Assembly: GCA_016713025.1 (NCBI GenBank)
Contig: JADJPZ010000004.1
Location: 2,046,001-2,110,000 of the forward strand
Direction of reading: 5' to 3'
Origin: Saprospiraceae bacterium
Lineage (GTDB): Bacteria > Bacteroidota > Bacteroidia > Chitinophagales > Saprospiraceae
DNA: 64,000 nucleotides
How positions within the stretch are numbered: position 1 is the stretch's first letter; every line of letters starts with the position of its first letter. Under the pieces are notes generated by a model. That model was not told where the DNA came from, did no database searches, and worked only from the letters and a program-made list of their open reading frames with translations. Both the position numbers and the translations under genes were made by a program. Positions 17,166 through 25,830 of this stretch are shown here, piece by piece.

Positions 17166-17667
17166 GAGTATGTTTAAACTTATATCATTTGGCTCCAAGT
17201 GGCAAATTTTATTTTTGCCTGCCTTGCCGACAGGTAGGCCAGCGTTATATTTTTCGGCGTACCGTGTCAAGCTATGCTTGAGCTTTTCGGGACGTTTCTG
17301 TCCCTGTCAAGATATTTTTTTTTAAAATCGTGACCGGCTATATTTAGTATTCGGTGCGATCCTGACTGAATGATGCGAAGCAAAATCGTGATACGAAATC
17401 ACGATTTAATGAGAGGAACCAATCAAACCCGCTACCCCTGCCTGGACTAATTAAACAGGCAGGCTCATTCTCTAAAGATGCTGTCAAGCTATGGTGGAGA
17501 CGACCCACTTTATTCACATTTGATTGGATGGGCGGCTTTCGCAGTTCCTTCGTTGTCGAGTAAAATTTTTTACTCGATTCTCGTCCTTAACGAGACCATT
17601 CTGTCATCTTGTCCAAAACTAAATTTCCTCGCTTTCACTTAAACATAAAAATTTAAACATACTCTTA
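17163..17667 (+). mobile_element. 0.5-kb MITE-like element, copy 1 (TTA target duplication)
   Basis: A 499-bp non-coding element (17166-17664) with terminal inverted repeats GAGTATGTTTAAA / TTTAAACATACTC, flanked by TTA on both sides. A clearly homologous copy in reverse orientation is at 36742-37220. Compared with that copy, this one carries two extra short palindromic inserts, at about 17217-17239 (GCCTGCC...GGTAGGC) and 17437-17463 (GCCTG...CAGGC). It has no transposase. A GAG-starting TIR with a 3-bp TNA duplication suggests mobilisation by an IS5-family (IS1031-type) transposase; that is inference. Confidence 0.85.
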
Positions 17668-17701
17668 AGGACATTGGACATATTCAACTTATAAAACGTA
17701 A

Positions 17702-17738
17702 AAAGGGGCAGAAATATAAATACTTCTGCCCCTTTGGT
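17702..17738 (-). terminator. Rho-independent terminator of the SusCD operon
   Basis: AAAGGGGCAGAA and TTCTGCCCCTTT (17702-17713 and 17724-17735) form a 12-bp stem that ends in a T run when read on the minus strand, 35 bp after the stop of the last SusCD-operon gene. Confidence 0.8.
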
Positions 17739-17772
17739 ATAATTCAACAATTAATTGAGAAATAACTAATTA

Positions 17773-18726
17773 TTACTTAACTAATGGAGGCCAGTTTTTA
17801 GCGTCAGTCCTGGTAATAGTAGTGACAGCCGCTTCTGGTGGATAATCATTGTCCCAATCTATAGTGATTGTTTTAGCTGTTACAGTAAGATTTTTAATTC
17901 TGTAAGTTTCCCCCCACTGGCTAGTACCTTTGAAACCGAGTTTGTTACAAGCGTCAGTAAGTCTCAATGAGCCTTTAGGTATTTGTGAAGTAGGTCCATA
18001 ACATACAAAATAAGCACCAAATGAAAAGTCCACAGCACCACCAATAGTGACTTCATATTCACCAGTCACACTAGTAGCTACTATTTTCAATTTACCTGTA
18101 CTTTCTTTGTTGCACCATCCTACAGTTTTAAAGTCGTATTCACCTGCTAATTCAGAAGGACAAACCAATGCAATCCTGTAGAAAAATGGTGATGCATAGA
18201 AAGCACCGGTTGCTACATCTGATGAAATATTGTCATTGGAAAACCTTTTACCATCCGTGGTATTCAGAACCAATCTGTACTCTATGAAGTCACCACCTGT
18301 TACTGTGGTAGGAGACAATCCTAAAGCCGTCAATGTAGCAGGCAATGGCAGAGAAATTTCCTTTGCAGGATAATTTCTGTTGGGAGCAGCGGGAAAATTT
18401 CTGGAAGGGTTAGGTCCAAATTCGCTACCTGCTATAGTGGCTATTTTGACTTCATTTGTCAAGACAGCGCCTCTCCTTCTTCTGGCAAATACTTCTACGT
18501 CTTTGACAAGTCCTTGTCCGTCATTTTTTCCAACAGCTTCAACTACAATATTAAACTTTTGATTTGGAATATCAAAGAAGTTGAACGTAGGAGATTTGTT
18601 TTCTAACGTACGCAGATATACACCTGTCTCAAAGTCACTGTAAGGGATCGCAGGCTCCACAAAATCTGTACAAGCCGATACCCACATCAGAGCTATGAAC
18701 CCAAATAATATTTTTAACTTATTCAT
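17773..18726 (-). CDS. Lipoprotein of the SusCD operon, unknown function
   Basis: 317 residues with a lipoprotein signal (LMWVSACTDF, Cys near residue 19). The body is beta-rich, with segments such as GVYLRTLENKSPTFNFFDI, DVEVFARRRRGAVLTNEVKIATI and YEVTIGGAVDFSFGAYF. It is the third gene after susC and susD, 26 bp from susD. In such operons this position is often taken by a surface glycan- or peptide-binding lipoprotein, or by an inhibitor. I do not recognise a named domain. No hydrolase or protease is encoded in the operon, so the substrate is unknown. Confidence 0.75.
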   Translation of the reverse strand: MNKLKILFGFIALMWVSACTDFVEPAIPYSDFETGVYLRTLENKSPTFNFFDIPNQKFNIVVEAVGKNDGQGLVKDVEVFARRRRGAVLTNEVKIATIAGSEFGPNPSRNFPAAPNRNYPAKEISLPLPATLTALGLSPTTVTGGDFIEYRLVLNTTDGKRFSNDNISSDVATGAFYASPFFYRIALVCPSELAGEYDFKTVGWCNKESTGKLKIVATSVTGEYEVTIGGAVDFSFGAYFVCYGPTSQIPKGSLRLTDACNKLGFKGTSQWGETYRIKNLTVTAKTITIDWDNDYPPEAAVTTITRTDAKNWPPLVK

Positions 18727-18752
18727 ATTATTTCTTATTTAAAATTTTAAAA

Positions 18753-20402
18753 TTAATCTAATTTATCGGGATTTGTGTCCCAAAATACTTTCACGTCGTG
18801 ACTCGCTTTTTGCTGTGCCTGATTATTTCTTTCGATATGGTCTGCCGGATAGAAAAATGATCTCGGGAATTTCCCGGCATTGGCTACCTGACCCAGTTGC
18901 ATTCTATCAGGTTGACTAGTCCTTCTATAGAGATTGTATGCTTCCTGTCCACTTCCGAAGAGAGATATCCAGTACTCCAGTGCGATAACTCTTCTTTTTG
19001 CTTTAAGATCCGCTCCGGCATCGAATGCAGCAGCCACTTTATCGGTGTACAATTTTACATCTCTGTTAAATATAGTATCTACTTTGTGAGCAGTGATTCT
19101 GCTTGTCTGATTGGTGCTCAATGACCAGGACCTCACATAGGCAACATGTTTTGTCACTCCACTTATCAGCAATGCCTTGGCTGTACCTGTGGTACCCAGC
19201 TCATTGGCAGCTTCTGCAAGCATAAAATCTACATATGCAGGAAGCATGATGACTTCAAGACCTGCACCAATACTGCCTTGGTTGGTTGCACCCATCGCTC
19301 CACCTGTACCATTGTCATATGTACCACCTGCAGGGTATACACCATACATCGTCCTTTTCAATCCATCCGGAGGTGTTCCCTGAGGATCTAAATGATCTCT
19401 TCCCCAGTAGCCTACTTTACCCGGTAGACAGAATGTCATGCCCACAGGATAGTGAGGTGGTGGAAATTCTCCTCCTACACAACGGACATCAGACGCATTT
19501 GTAGGGTTGGTAATAACCTGTCTGTAAAAATAATATGCAGCTCTTGGATCCGGTGTACCTTTGCTCTCTGTAAGGTGCCACATATAGTCATTGGACATAT
19601 AATCGCCACCTCCGTTAGGTTGATATTTAGGTGCTCTTGTATTAGGGTCTGTCAAGGATGTTCCGTATCTCCATACGAATTCATCACCTGCTGCTATAAA
19701 TGCGTTTTTAGCTATCAATGCATTGATGGCCGTTGTGGCACCGGCTTTATCTATCAACCTTCTATTGAGCCAATACTTCAGTTGTAAAGTATTACTCAAT
19801 TTGTCCCATTTGGTGTAAACAGGAGTAGTCAAAGTGTGTGTGTTATAATAAAAATCATTTGGTGTACCTACACTCACTGGATCTTTCAAGTCAGCTTGAG
19901 CAGATACAAGGAGAGCCAATGCAGCTTTATACACATCATCCCCGCTGTCTTTAGTAGGATTAAAGTCATTTGGGTCAAATGCTTTTGAGTACGGAACATC
20001 ACCATAGGTATCGACCAATGACATAAGGACATATGCTTCTAAAATTTTAGCTATTCCGCCATGTCTTTTGAACTTACCTTCGTCAGCAAGTTTTTTGATA
20101 ACTTTGATGTCCTGCAGTATTCCACTATATGCGCTCCACGGACCATTCATATTGACTGCAGAATAACCAATCTCATATGTATCGCCACTTTGGTGATACA
20201 TTCTCGTGACAGCTCCTCCTCTGAACTCTACATCACTATGGAAGCTGGCAAAACTTCTTTGTGCCTGATTTAAAAGCAGGGTTACATCAGAACTCTTCAG
20301 AGTGACCGCATTGGGATTTTCCAATTGTTCAAACTCACAAGAGCTCAACATAAAAAACCCTGCCAGTATTATTAAATTAAAAATTATATTCTTCATTTTC
20401 AA
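18753..20402 (-). CDS. SusD/RagB-family outer-membrane lipoprotein (SusD-like_2 type)
   Basis: 549 residues with a lipoprotein signal (LAGFFMLSSCEFEQLENP). SusD features include the early RSFASFHSDVEFRGGAVTRMYHQSGD, the TPR-like helical part AYVLMSLVDTYGDVPYSKAFD, and the C-terminal RRVIALEYWISLFGSGQEAYNLYRRTSQPDRM. SusD lipoproteins cap the SusC channel on the cell surface and bind the incoming nutrient. The gene lies 15 bp after susC and 26 bp before the third gene. The ligand is unknown. Confidence 0.92.
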   Translation of the reverse strand: MKMKNIIFNLIILAGFFMLSSCEFEQLENPNAVTLKSSDVTLLLNQAQRSFASFHSDVEFRGGAVTRMYHQSGDTYEIGYSAVNMNGPWSAYSGILQDIKVIKKLADEGKFKRHGGIAKILEAYVLMSLVDTYGDVPYSKAFDPNDFNPTKDSGDDVYKAALALLVSAQADLKDPVSVGTPNDFYYNTHTLTTPVYTKWDKLSNTLQLKYWLNRRLIDKAGATTAINALIAKNAFIAAGDEFVWRYGTSLTDPNTRAPKYQPNGGGDYMSNDYMWHLTESKGTPDPRAAYYFYRQVITNPTNASDVRCVGGEFPPPHYPVGMTFCLPGKVGYWGRDHLDPQGTPPDGLKRTMYGVYPAGGTYDNGTGGAMGATNQGSIGAGLEVIMLPAYVDFMLAEAANELGTTGTAKALLISGVTKHVAYVRSWSLSTNQTSRITAHKVDTIFNRDVKLYTDKVAAAFDAGADLKAKRRVIALEYWISLFGSGQEAYNLYRRTSQPDRMQLGQVANAGKFPRSFFYPADHIERNNQAQQKASHDVKVFWDTNPDKLD

Positions 20403-20417
20403 CGTTTTATGTGTTAA

Positions 20418-23400
20418 TTAAAATGTAAGACTAAGTGTTCCGCCAAATCTTCTTGCACTTGGGCCGGTGATATAGTCAAAACCTAGGGTGTTGCCTACTC
20501 CTGTGCTCAATACGTCAGTATCAAAATTGACAAACTTAGGCATGTTCAGAGCTCTGAACCAAAGATTTGAACCGCTCAATGTCAAAGCTGCTCTTTTGAA
20601 AGGTGATTTGCTCACAATAGATGCTGGCACTGCGTATGAAAGTGAAATTTCCCTTAGTCTCAATGTACTTCCATCAAATGTAATCGCTTCATCTGTAAAG
20701 AAATAATTGTCAAAGAAATAGTTAGCTGCTGAAATTTGCACATTGTTAGGTGTACCATCTGCCAGCACACCTGGAAGAACCAAAGACAACTCTCTGTCCA
20801 ACTGGTCAGTATCTTTTGAAAGACCTCTTGCCAGTACTCCTTTTACAGTGTTGCTTACGATGACACCTTTGTGTCTGTACTCCAGCATACCTCCGATGGA
20901 AAATCCTTTGAAGCTAAATGTATTCAACAACGATGTAGTAAATCTTGGGTTTGGATCTCCTAATTCAGCATTTCCAACTGTAGGTAAATATCTACCTGTA
21001 GGCTGTACAATTTTATTGCCATTGGCGTCTCTCTGAATACCTACACCTTCTATAAGTCCATAAGGCTTATCCACAATGGCGTAGTTACCCAGGTTAGTAA
21101 ATCCACCAATCAAGACTTTTGTAAGACCTGCAGCAAGTTCTGTAATGACTGATCTGTAAAAGCCATAATTCCATGTAGCATCCCATCTGAAGCCTGATTT
21201 TGTTGAGACAGGTGTAAAGTTTACATTCAGATCCATACCACTTGTTTTCATACCACCCAGATTAAGGAACGTCTGCGTGTAACCTGTAGACGGGTCTATA
21301 GGTGCTCTGGTGATCAGATTGGAAGTGGTTCTGCTGTATAATGACAAGTCAAATTTTACTTTATTACTAAACAGGTTACCTTCGACTCCAAATTCCAATT
21401 CTTTTTGTAATTCAGGTTTTAGATTGGGGTTACCCAAATTGTTTGAAATAGACTGAGACGCAATAGGAGTTGCACCGTTTAACCATAGTCTGGTACTTTG
21501 GTCCAATATGTCTCTGGTATTATAAGGTGAAGGAAAACCTGCAGATGTTCCATAACCCAGTCTTAATTTCAGATAGTTCAATGTTTTGGAGTCTATACCA
21601 AAAGCTGTAGTAGGAATAAACGACACACTCGCTCCCGGATACAGAATCCTGGCATTATCAGGTTCAACAGTAGAAGTCCAGTCATTTCTTGCAAGTACAT
21701 TGACAAATAAATAATCAGAATAATCTAAAGTAAAGCTACCATAGACTCCCGCCCGGGATTCTTCCTGCAAATAATTCATACCAAATCCACCGATAGCACT
21801 GGTTGAGGATGTGGTAGTAAAGTTGCTATGGTTGAACAAGCCAAAGGCCAACTGACCTGTACTGGAAAGTCCAAACTGCTCATAATCATCGGTACGATAA
21901 TTGCCGCCGATTACTCCTGTGAAAAGAAGTTTTTCAGAAATATTTGTTTTGTAATTTACGTTGATATCGTGATTCCATATTGTATTTTTTATAGTGGTGC
22001 TATTATATACGCCATTCTGAACCAACAAACTTTCACCGTTACTTGCACCTTTGTTATATTTGATTTCCTGATCTTCTGTATACGTATCCAAACCTACACG
22101 GTATAGTACGCCCATCTTATCATTGACCGCATATGTCAGTGTAGTGGCATTAAAGAATCGATTTACCTTACTTGTATTTAAATGGTTATTTGCCAACCAT
22201 CTCGGGTTAGTAATATCATTTCCACCTCTATAGTACACAGCACTTCTGTCAACTGGATTTTCAAATGGAAGTCCACCCAAGTCTACATTCCTAGGGGTAT
22301 AAAGTACGTTGGCAAAAACAGATGGAACACCACCATTTGGACCGGATCCAAAACCCGCATTCAATGGTGGAGTCTGAACTGCTGTATTGGCAAAATTAAA
22401 TGAAGACCTCAAACTCAGTTTTGAACTCAAAGCAGCAGAATATCCTAATCCGAAATTAAGTTTTTTCAACTCATTATTGGGTGTAAATCCTGACTCATCC
22501 TGATATCCGAAACTGGCACTGTAAGATGATTTATCAGACGATCCTCCTATCTGCAGCGATGTTGTGTACACATTTCCTTTTCTGAAGAAAGATTCTCCGA
22601 TTGACGGATATGCAATATTTGGATAATACACGGTATTCGCTTTAGTTGTAGCATTTGCTGGCCCCCAAGCCTTTGAAGGGTCAATGGCATACTCAGGAAA
22701 AGCATTTCTGATATTGGCAACTCCGGAAAGACCGATAGGATGTCTTACTTGATTAAGATCTTTGAAGTTAGCTCCCCAGTTACTGAAAAACCAAGCGTCT
22801 TCAGGAGATAACTGCTGAAATCCTCCACCATAGTTGTTTTGATACTCGGGTAGAGAAGCTATCGTGTTCTGAAAGTAAGACTGAGAAAAATCAATCTGAG
22901 CATTTTTTTGGGAAGTGGATCCTGACTTGGTAGTTACAAGAATAACCCCATTTCTACCTTGGTCTCCATAAAGCACTGTAGCTGAAAGTCCTTTCAATAC
23001 ACTCACTGACTCAATGTTGTTAGGATCAAGGTCAAGCATTCTGGAAGAAGCCGTAACACCGCCTGATCCGAATCCCGCCTGCTGGTTAGTACCTGAGTTA
23101 AATGGAACACCGTCCACCACAAATAGTGGCTGGTTACTGCCTGTAACAGAAGAATAACCTCTGATGATGATATTGGTACCGGTACCGGACACACCACCTG
23201 TAGAAGTAATGTTCACACCTGGTACTTTACCTTGAAGTATACGACCCACATCACCTTCAGGTCTGTTGACTATCAGGTCTTTGTTGATGGTAGAGACTGC
23301 ATAACCCAATGCTCTCTTCTCTTTTTTGATAGCAAGACCGGTTACCACTACTTCTTCAAGTAATTTACCCTCGGCCATTGTAATATCAATGGTAGAAGAA

Positions 23401-23657
23401 CTGCCAATAGCAACCTCCTGCGATTCAAACCCTGTATAACTAAATACAAGCGTCGAACCACCTGATGGTACATTGACAGAATACATACCATCAATGTCCG
23501 TAATAGTACCAACGCCAGGGGCTTCTTTTACTATTACGTTTGCACCGATTACAGCTTCGCCTGAAGAGTCAGTGACTTTTCCGGAAACCGTCCTCTGTCC
23601 AAAAGTCATGCCTACACATCCGAAGAGTATAAACAACGAAAATAAGACTTGTTTCAT
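20418..23657 (-). CDS. SusC/RagA-family TonB-linked outer-membrane transporter
   Basis: 1079 residues with a signal peptide (FGCVGMTFG). A carboxypeptidase-regulatory-like domain follows (RTVSGKVTDSSGEAVIGANVIVKEAPGVG and on to about residue 95), then a TonB box/plug region (EEVVVTGLAIKKEKRALG; VGRILQGKVPGVNI; IIIRGYSSVTGSNQPLFVVDGVPF), and a long beta-barrel ending in a C-terminal Phe (GGTLSLTF). It imports oligomers with the SusD partner, powered by TonB-ExbBD. It is the first gene of the operon. A -7 box is at 23723-23730. The next gene upstream is a membrane AraC regulator, a possible local controller. Confidence 0.95.
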   Translation of the reverse strand: MKQVLFSLFILFGCVGMTFGQRTVSGKVTDSSGEAVIGANVIVKEAPGVGTITDIDGMYSVNVPSGGSTLVFSYTGFESQEVAIGSSSTIDITMAEGKLLEEVVVTGLAIKKEKRALGYAVSTINKDLIVNRPEGDVGRILQGKVPGVNITSTGGVSGTGTNIIIRGYSSVTGSNQPLFVVDGVPFNSGTNQQAGFGSGGVTASSRMLDLDPNNIESVSVLKGLSATVLYGDQGRNGVILVTTKSGSTSQKNAQIDFSQSYFQNTIASLPEYQNNYGGGFQQLSPEDAWFFSNWGANFKDLNQVRHPIGLSGVANIRNAFPEYAIDPSKAWGPANATTKANTVYYPNIAYPSIGESFFRKGNVYTTSLQIGGSSDKSSYSASFGYQDESGFTPNNELKKLNFGLGYSAALSSKLSLRSSFNFANTAVQTPPLNAGFGSGPNGGVPSVFANVLYTPRNVDLGGLPFENPVDRSAVYYRGGNDITNPRWLANNHLNTSKVNRFFNATTLTYAVNDKMGVLYRVGLDTYTEDQEIKYNKGASNGESLLVQNGVYNSTTIKNTIWNHDINVNYKTNISEKLLFTGVIGGNYRTDDYEQFGLSSTGQLAFGLFNHSNFTTTSSTSAIGGFGMNYLQEESRAGVYGSFTLDYSDYLFVNVLARNDWTSTVEPDNARILYPGASVSFIPTTAFGIDSKTLNYLKLRLGYGTSAGFPSPYNTRDILDQSTRLWLNGATPIASQSISNNLGNPNLKPELQKELEFGVEGNLFSNKVKFDLSLYSRTTSNLITRAPIDPSTGYTQTFLNLGGMKTSGMDLNVNFTPVSTKSGFRWDATWNYGFYRSVITELAAGLTKVLIGGFTNLGNYAIVDKPYGLIEGVGIQRDANGNKIVQPTGRYLPTVGNAELGDPNPRFTTSLLNTFSFKGFSIGGMLEYRHKGVIVSNTVKGVLARGLSKDTDQLDRELSLVLPGVLADGTPNNVQISAANYFFDNYFFTDEAITFDGSTLRLREISLSYAVPASIVSKSPFKRAALTLSGSNLWFRALNMPKFVNFDTDVLSTGVGNTLGFDYITGPSARRFGGTLSLTF

Positions 23658-23722
23658 ACTAAAAATTGTTTTGTTAGAAAATAAATGATTAAATGAATAT
23701 CTTTTTAAATGATAATTCCGCG

Positions 23723-23730
23723 CAAATATA
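23723..23730 (-). promoter_or_regulatory. -7 element of the SusCD operon (TATATTTG)
   Basis: Minus-strand TATATTTG followed by CGCG fits TAnnTTTG, 65 bp upstream of the susC ATG. A T-rich stretch stands at the -33 position instead of a clear TTG. Confidence 0.55.
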
Positions 23731-24201
23731 ATGGCTTATATCACTTAAAAAAACATTTTGTTACGAAATATTTAACGGATATTTAACATTAAACGCTGCT
23801 TTGATGCCAAAAAATTAACACATATAAGTATTTGTTATTTGTTACTATTTAATAGACAATGTGATTGATGTCATAGTATTGATTTTTATTTTTTTAGATT
23901 GACTATTTAATTTTGGATATATCAAGATAAAGATTAAGCCTGAAAAGCAATTGAAATTAACAATTCCGACAATTTTCTCATGTTGTTTCGGCTCTCAAGT
24001 GACTTTGGTTCTCAAGTGGTTTCGGCTCCACCTTATTGCGCTCAATCACCGTCTCTGAATGAATCGGAAGTGGAAATAATTTAGTCACCAATTTGTCCAT
24101 TTTTGAAGCATGCTATGCACTTCATTATAAATAGTTTATTCTTAATTCTACTTTGTCAATCATTTTTTTGCCTGCATTAAGCTTGGTGGATTAGTAAAAA
24201 C
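23731..24201. other. Intergenic region upstream of susC
   Basis: No gene is supported. It holds the upstream regulatory region of the SusCD operon, including a weak CRP-like palindrome TGTGA-N6-TCATA at 23860-23875, and a short imperfect duplication of CTCAAGTG near 23995-24020. Confidence 0.5.
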
Positions 24202-24238
24202 AAAGAGCGGCAACTTGTAGAGGTTGCCGCTCTTTTTA
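24202..24238 (-). terminator. Strong rho-independent terminator (AraC-type gene)
   Basis: AAAGAGCGGCAAC (24202-24214) pairs perfectly with GTTGCCGCTCTTT (24223-24235) around an 8-base loop, with T runs on both outer sides. It ends transcription of the minus-strand regulator gene 140 bp away and could act in both directions. Confidence 0.8.
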
Positions 24239-24375
24239 TTACTTAATTACTCATAAAAAGATGAAAGTCCATTATTTCGTACAATCCAAAAATTCTGGTC
24301 TGAATAATTGGGGCTGAACCACTGTAAATCAGATTCTAATGAATAAAAGTGCAACGATGTAATTGAATTTTAAGA

Positions 24376-25530
24376 TTATTTCTCTTTGCAATCCAGCATT
24401 ATTTGATTCTTATACTCACTTGGACTCATACCTACAAACTTCTTAAAGGAATCATAAAAAGCAGTCTTAGAGTTAAACCCAGTTTCATAAGCCAATGCAA
24501 GGATAGTATAATGTTTTTTATTGGGGTCAGCTAATTTTTCCTTAATATCATTAATCCTATATTGATTTATGAAATCATTAAAATTTAAATTTAGCTTTTC
24601 ATTAATAATTTGAGAAATAATGTGAGATGGTAAACCAAGCCCCGAAGACAAGTCTTTTAAAGTCAACTCAGAATTAACATAAGGTTTATGGGTTTTCATA
24701 TACGATAATATCTTATTTAGATATGTGTCTTTTTGATCATCTTGAATGTAGGAATTTTGATATTTTACTTGTTGTTTATTTGGAACATTAGATTCTATTA
24801 ATTTACCTATTTCAATATGGAAAAAATTTGGTCTCAATATATAAGTTATATATATAATAAAGATTATCGAAACTAAACTAATCAAAGGGACTATAACAGT
24901 AAAATATGCTATTCCTGCAAACGAAAATATACTTACGAACAATAGAGGTATAATGGTCGAAAAATTGTAAAAGTGTAACCAATAGTAAAATTGTAAATTT
25001 GTATTAAGATTACTACCATTCAACATATAATTTTGACGAATGTAATTTTGAATAATCTTAAATGATAAAAACATATAATATGAAATTAACAGAATTTTTA
25101 TTATGAAGGTAGAAGGCAATTCAGATACAATACCGTTTGTAATCAAATTTTGATAAGCTATAATTTTTTCTTCACCAGATTTAAAAAGAAAAGGCAAAAA
25201 GTAAAAGATTGAAATTACAAAAGGAATAAAATGCACATAACATTCTTTTAAATTTAAAGGCTCTTTGTTAGTAGATAATTTTACATAGAAATAAGATAGT
25301 GGTCCTATTAAGAATCCTGCAAAAAAATTAAGCCTTATAATATGGGGTAAATCATTTAGGATATTTAATGCGTCAAACAAACCTGGAAGCAACCAGAGGG
25401 CATACGCCAATAATTTCAAACCCAAAAAAATATTCTGTTGACTAACTTTTGATTTTAATAAAATCAAATTAATCCCCAAAGTGATGGCTAAAAAACTACC
25501 AAGACTGCTTAATATGTGGTATAATGACAT
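24376..25530 (-). CDS. AraC-family regulator with membrane-spanning N-terminal domain
   Basis: 384 residues from the ATG at 25530 (MSLYHILSSLGSFLAITLG); an in-frame extension to 25578 lacks the hydrophobic start. About seven hydrophobic helices fill residues 5-230 (for example LGINLILLK, LLPGLFDALNIL, FIPFVISIFYFLPFLF, VIVPLISLVSIIFIIYITYIL). The C-terminal ~100 residues form an AraC double helix-turn-helix (LTLKDLSSGLGLPSHIISQIINEK and ILALAYETGFNSKTAFYDSFKKFVGMSPSEYK). Such proteins bind DNA while anchored in the inner membrane. It lies upstream of the SusCD operon on the same strand. The signal is unknown. Confidence 0.85.
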   Translation of the reverse strand: MSLYHILSSLGSFLAITLGINLILLKSKVSQQNIFLGLKLLAYALWLLPGLFDALNILNDLPHIIRLNFFAGFLIGPLSYFYVKLSTNKEPLNLKECYVHFIPFVISIFYFLPFLFKSGEEKIIAYQNLITNGIVSELPSTFIIKILLISYYMFLSFKIIQNYIRQNYMLNGSNLNTNLQFYYWLHFYNFSTIIPLLFVSIFSFAGIAYFTVIVPLISLVSIIFIIYITYILRPNFFHIEIGKLIESNVPNKQQVKYQNSYIQDDQKDTYLNKILSYMKTHKPYVNSELTLKDLSSGLGLPSHIISQIINEKLNLNFNDFINQYRINDIKEKLADPNKKHYTILALAYETGFNSKTAFYDSFKKFVGMSPSEYKNQIMLDCKEK

Positions 25531-25745
25531 AATACTTTTCTCTAAGATTTTATTAGCAAAATCTAAACCTGAATGCAATGATAATCATTTTATCGAGGAT
25601 AAAATTACACTTAATTTTGAATTTTTGGTCAATTTTTAATCTTTTCAATCCTTCGGAACGCAATTTTTTTAAAGAAATATGTCCTTTTATTTATAATAGG
25701 ATATCCTGAATTATAAAAACGGATACTATACATATTGTTTTATTT

Positions 25746-25753
25746 TAATTTTG
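25746..25753 (+). promoter_or_regulatory. -7 element of the large surface protein gene (TAATTTTG)
   Basis: TAATTTTG fits TAnnTTTG and ends 77 bp before the ATG at 25831. No TTG at canonical spacing was seen. Confidence 0.45.
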
Positions 25754-25830
25754 TAACTTCTTTTACTATCTTAATATTAAGATGGAAAAATATTTTATTC
25801 AATTTTTAACTTTTTAAAATCAAAATTTAT

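Noticed and set aside
17081..17281. Short reading frame spanning the edge of the MITE-like element
   Set aside because: It crosses the element boundary, has no homologous frame in the second copy and shows no domain.
10969..17667. Composite transposon or genomic island from the IS256 element to the MITE
   Set aside because: The IS has its own target duplication and the MITE has different ends; the genes between look like ordinary chromosomal genes.
23860..23875. CRP-like palindrome upstream of susC
   Set aside because: TGTGA-N6-TCATA is weaker than the 5755 site and about 130 bp from the -7 box; kept only as a note, not as a called operator.
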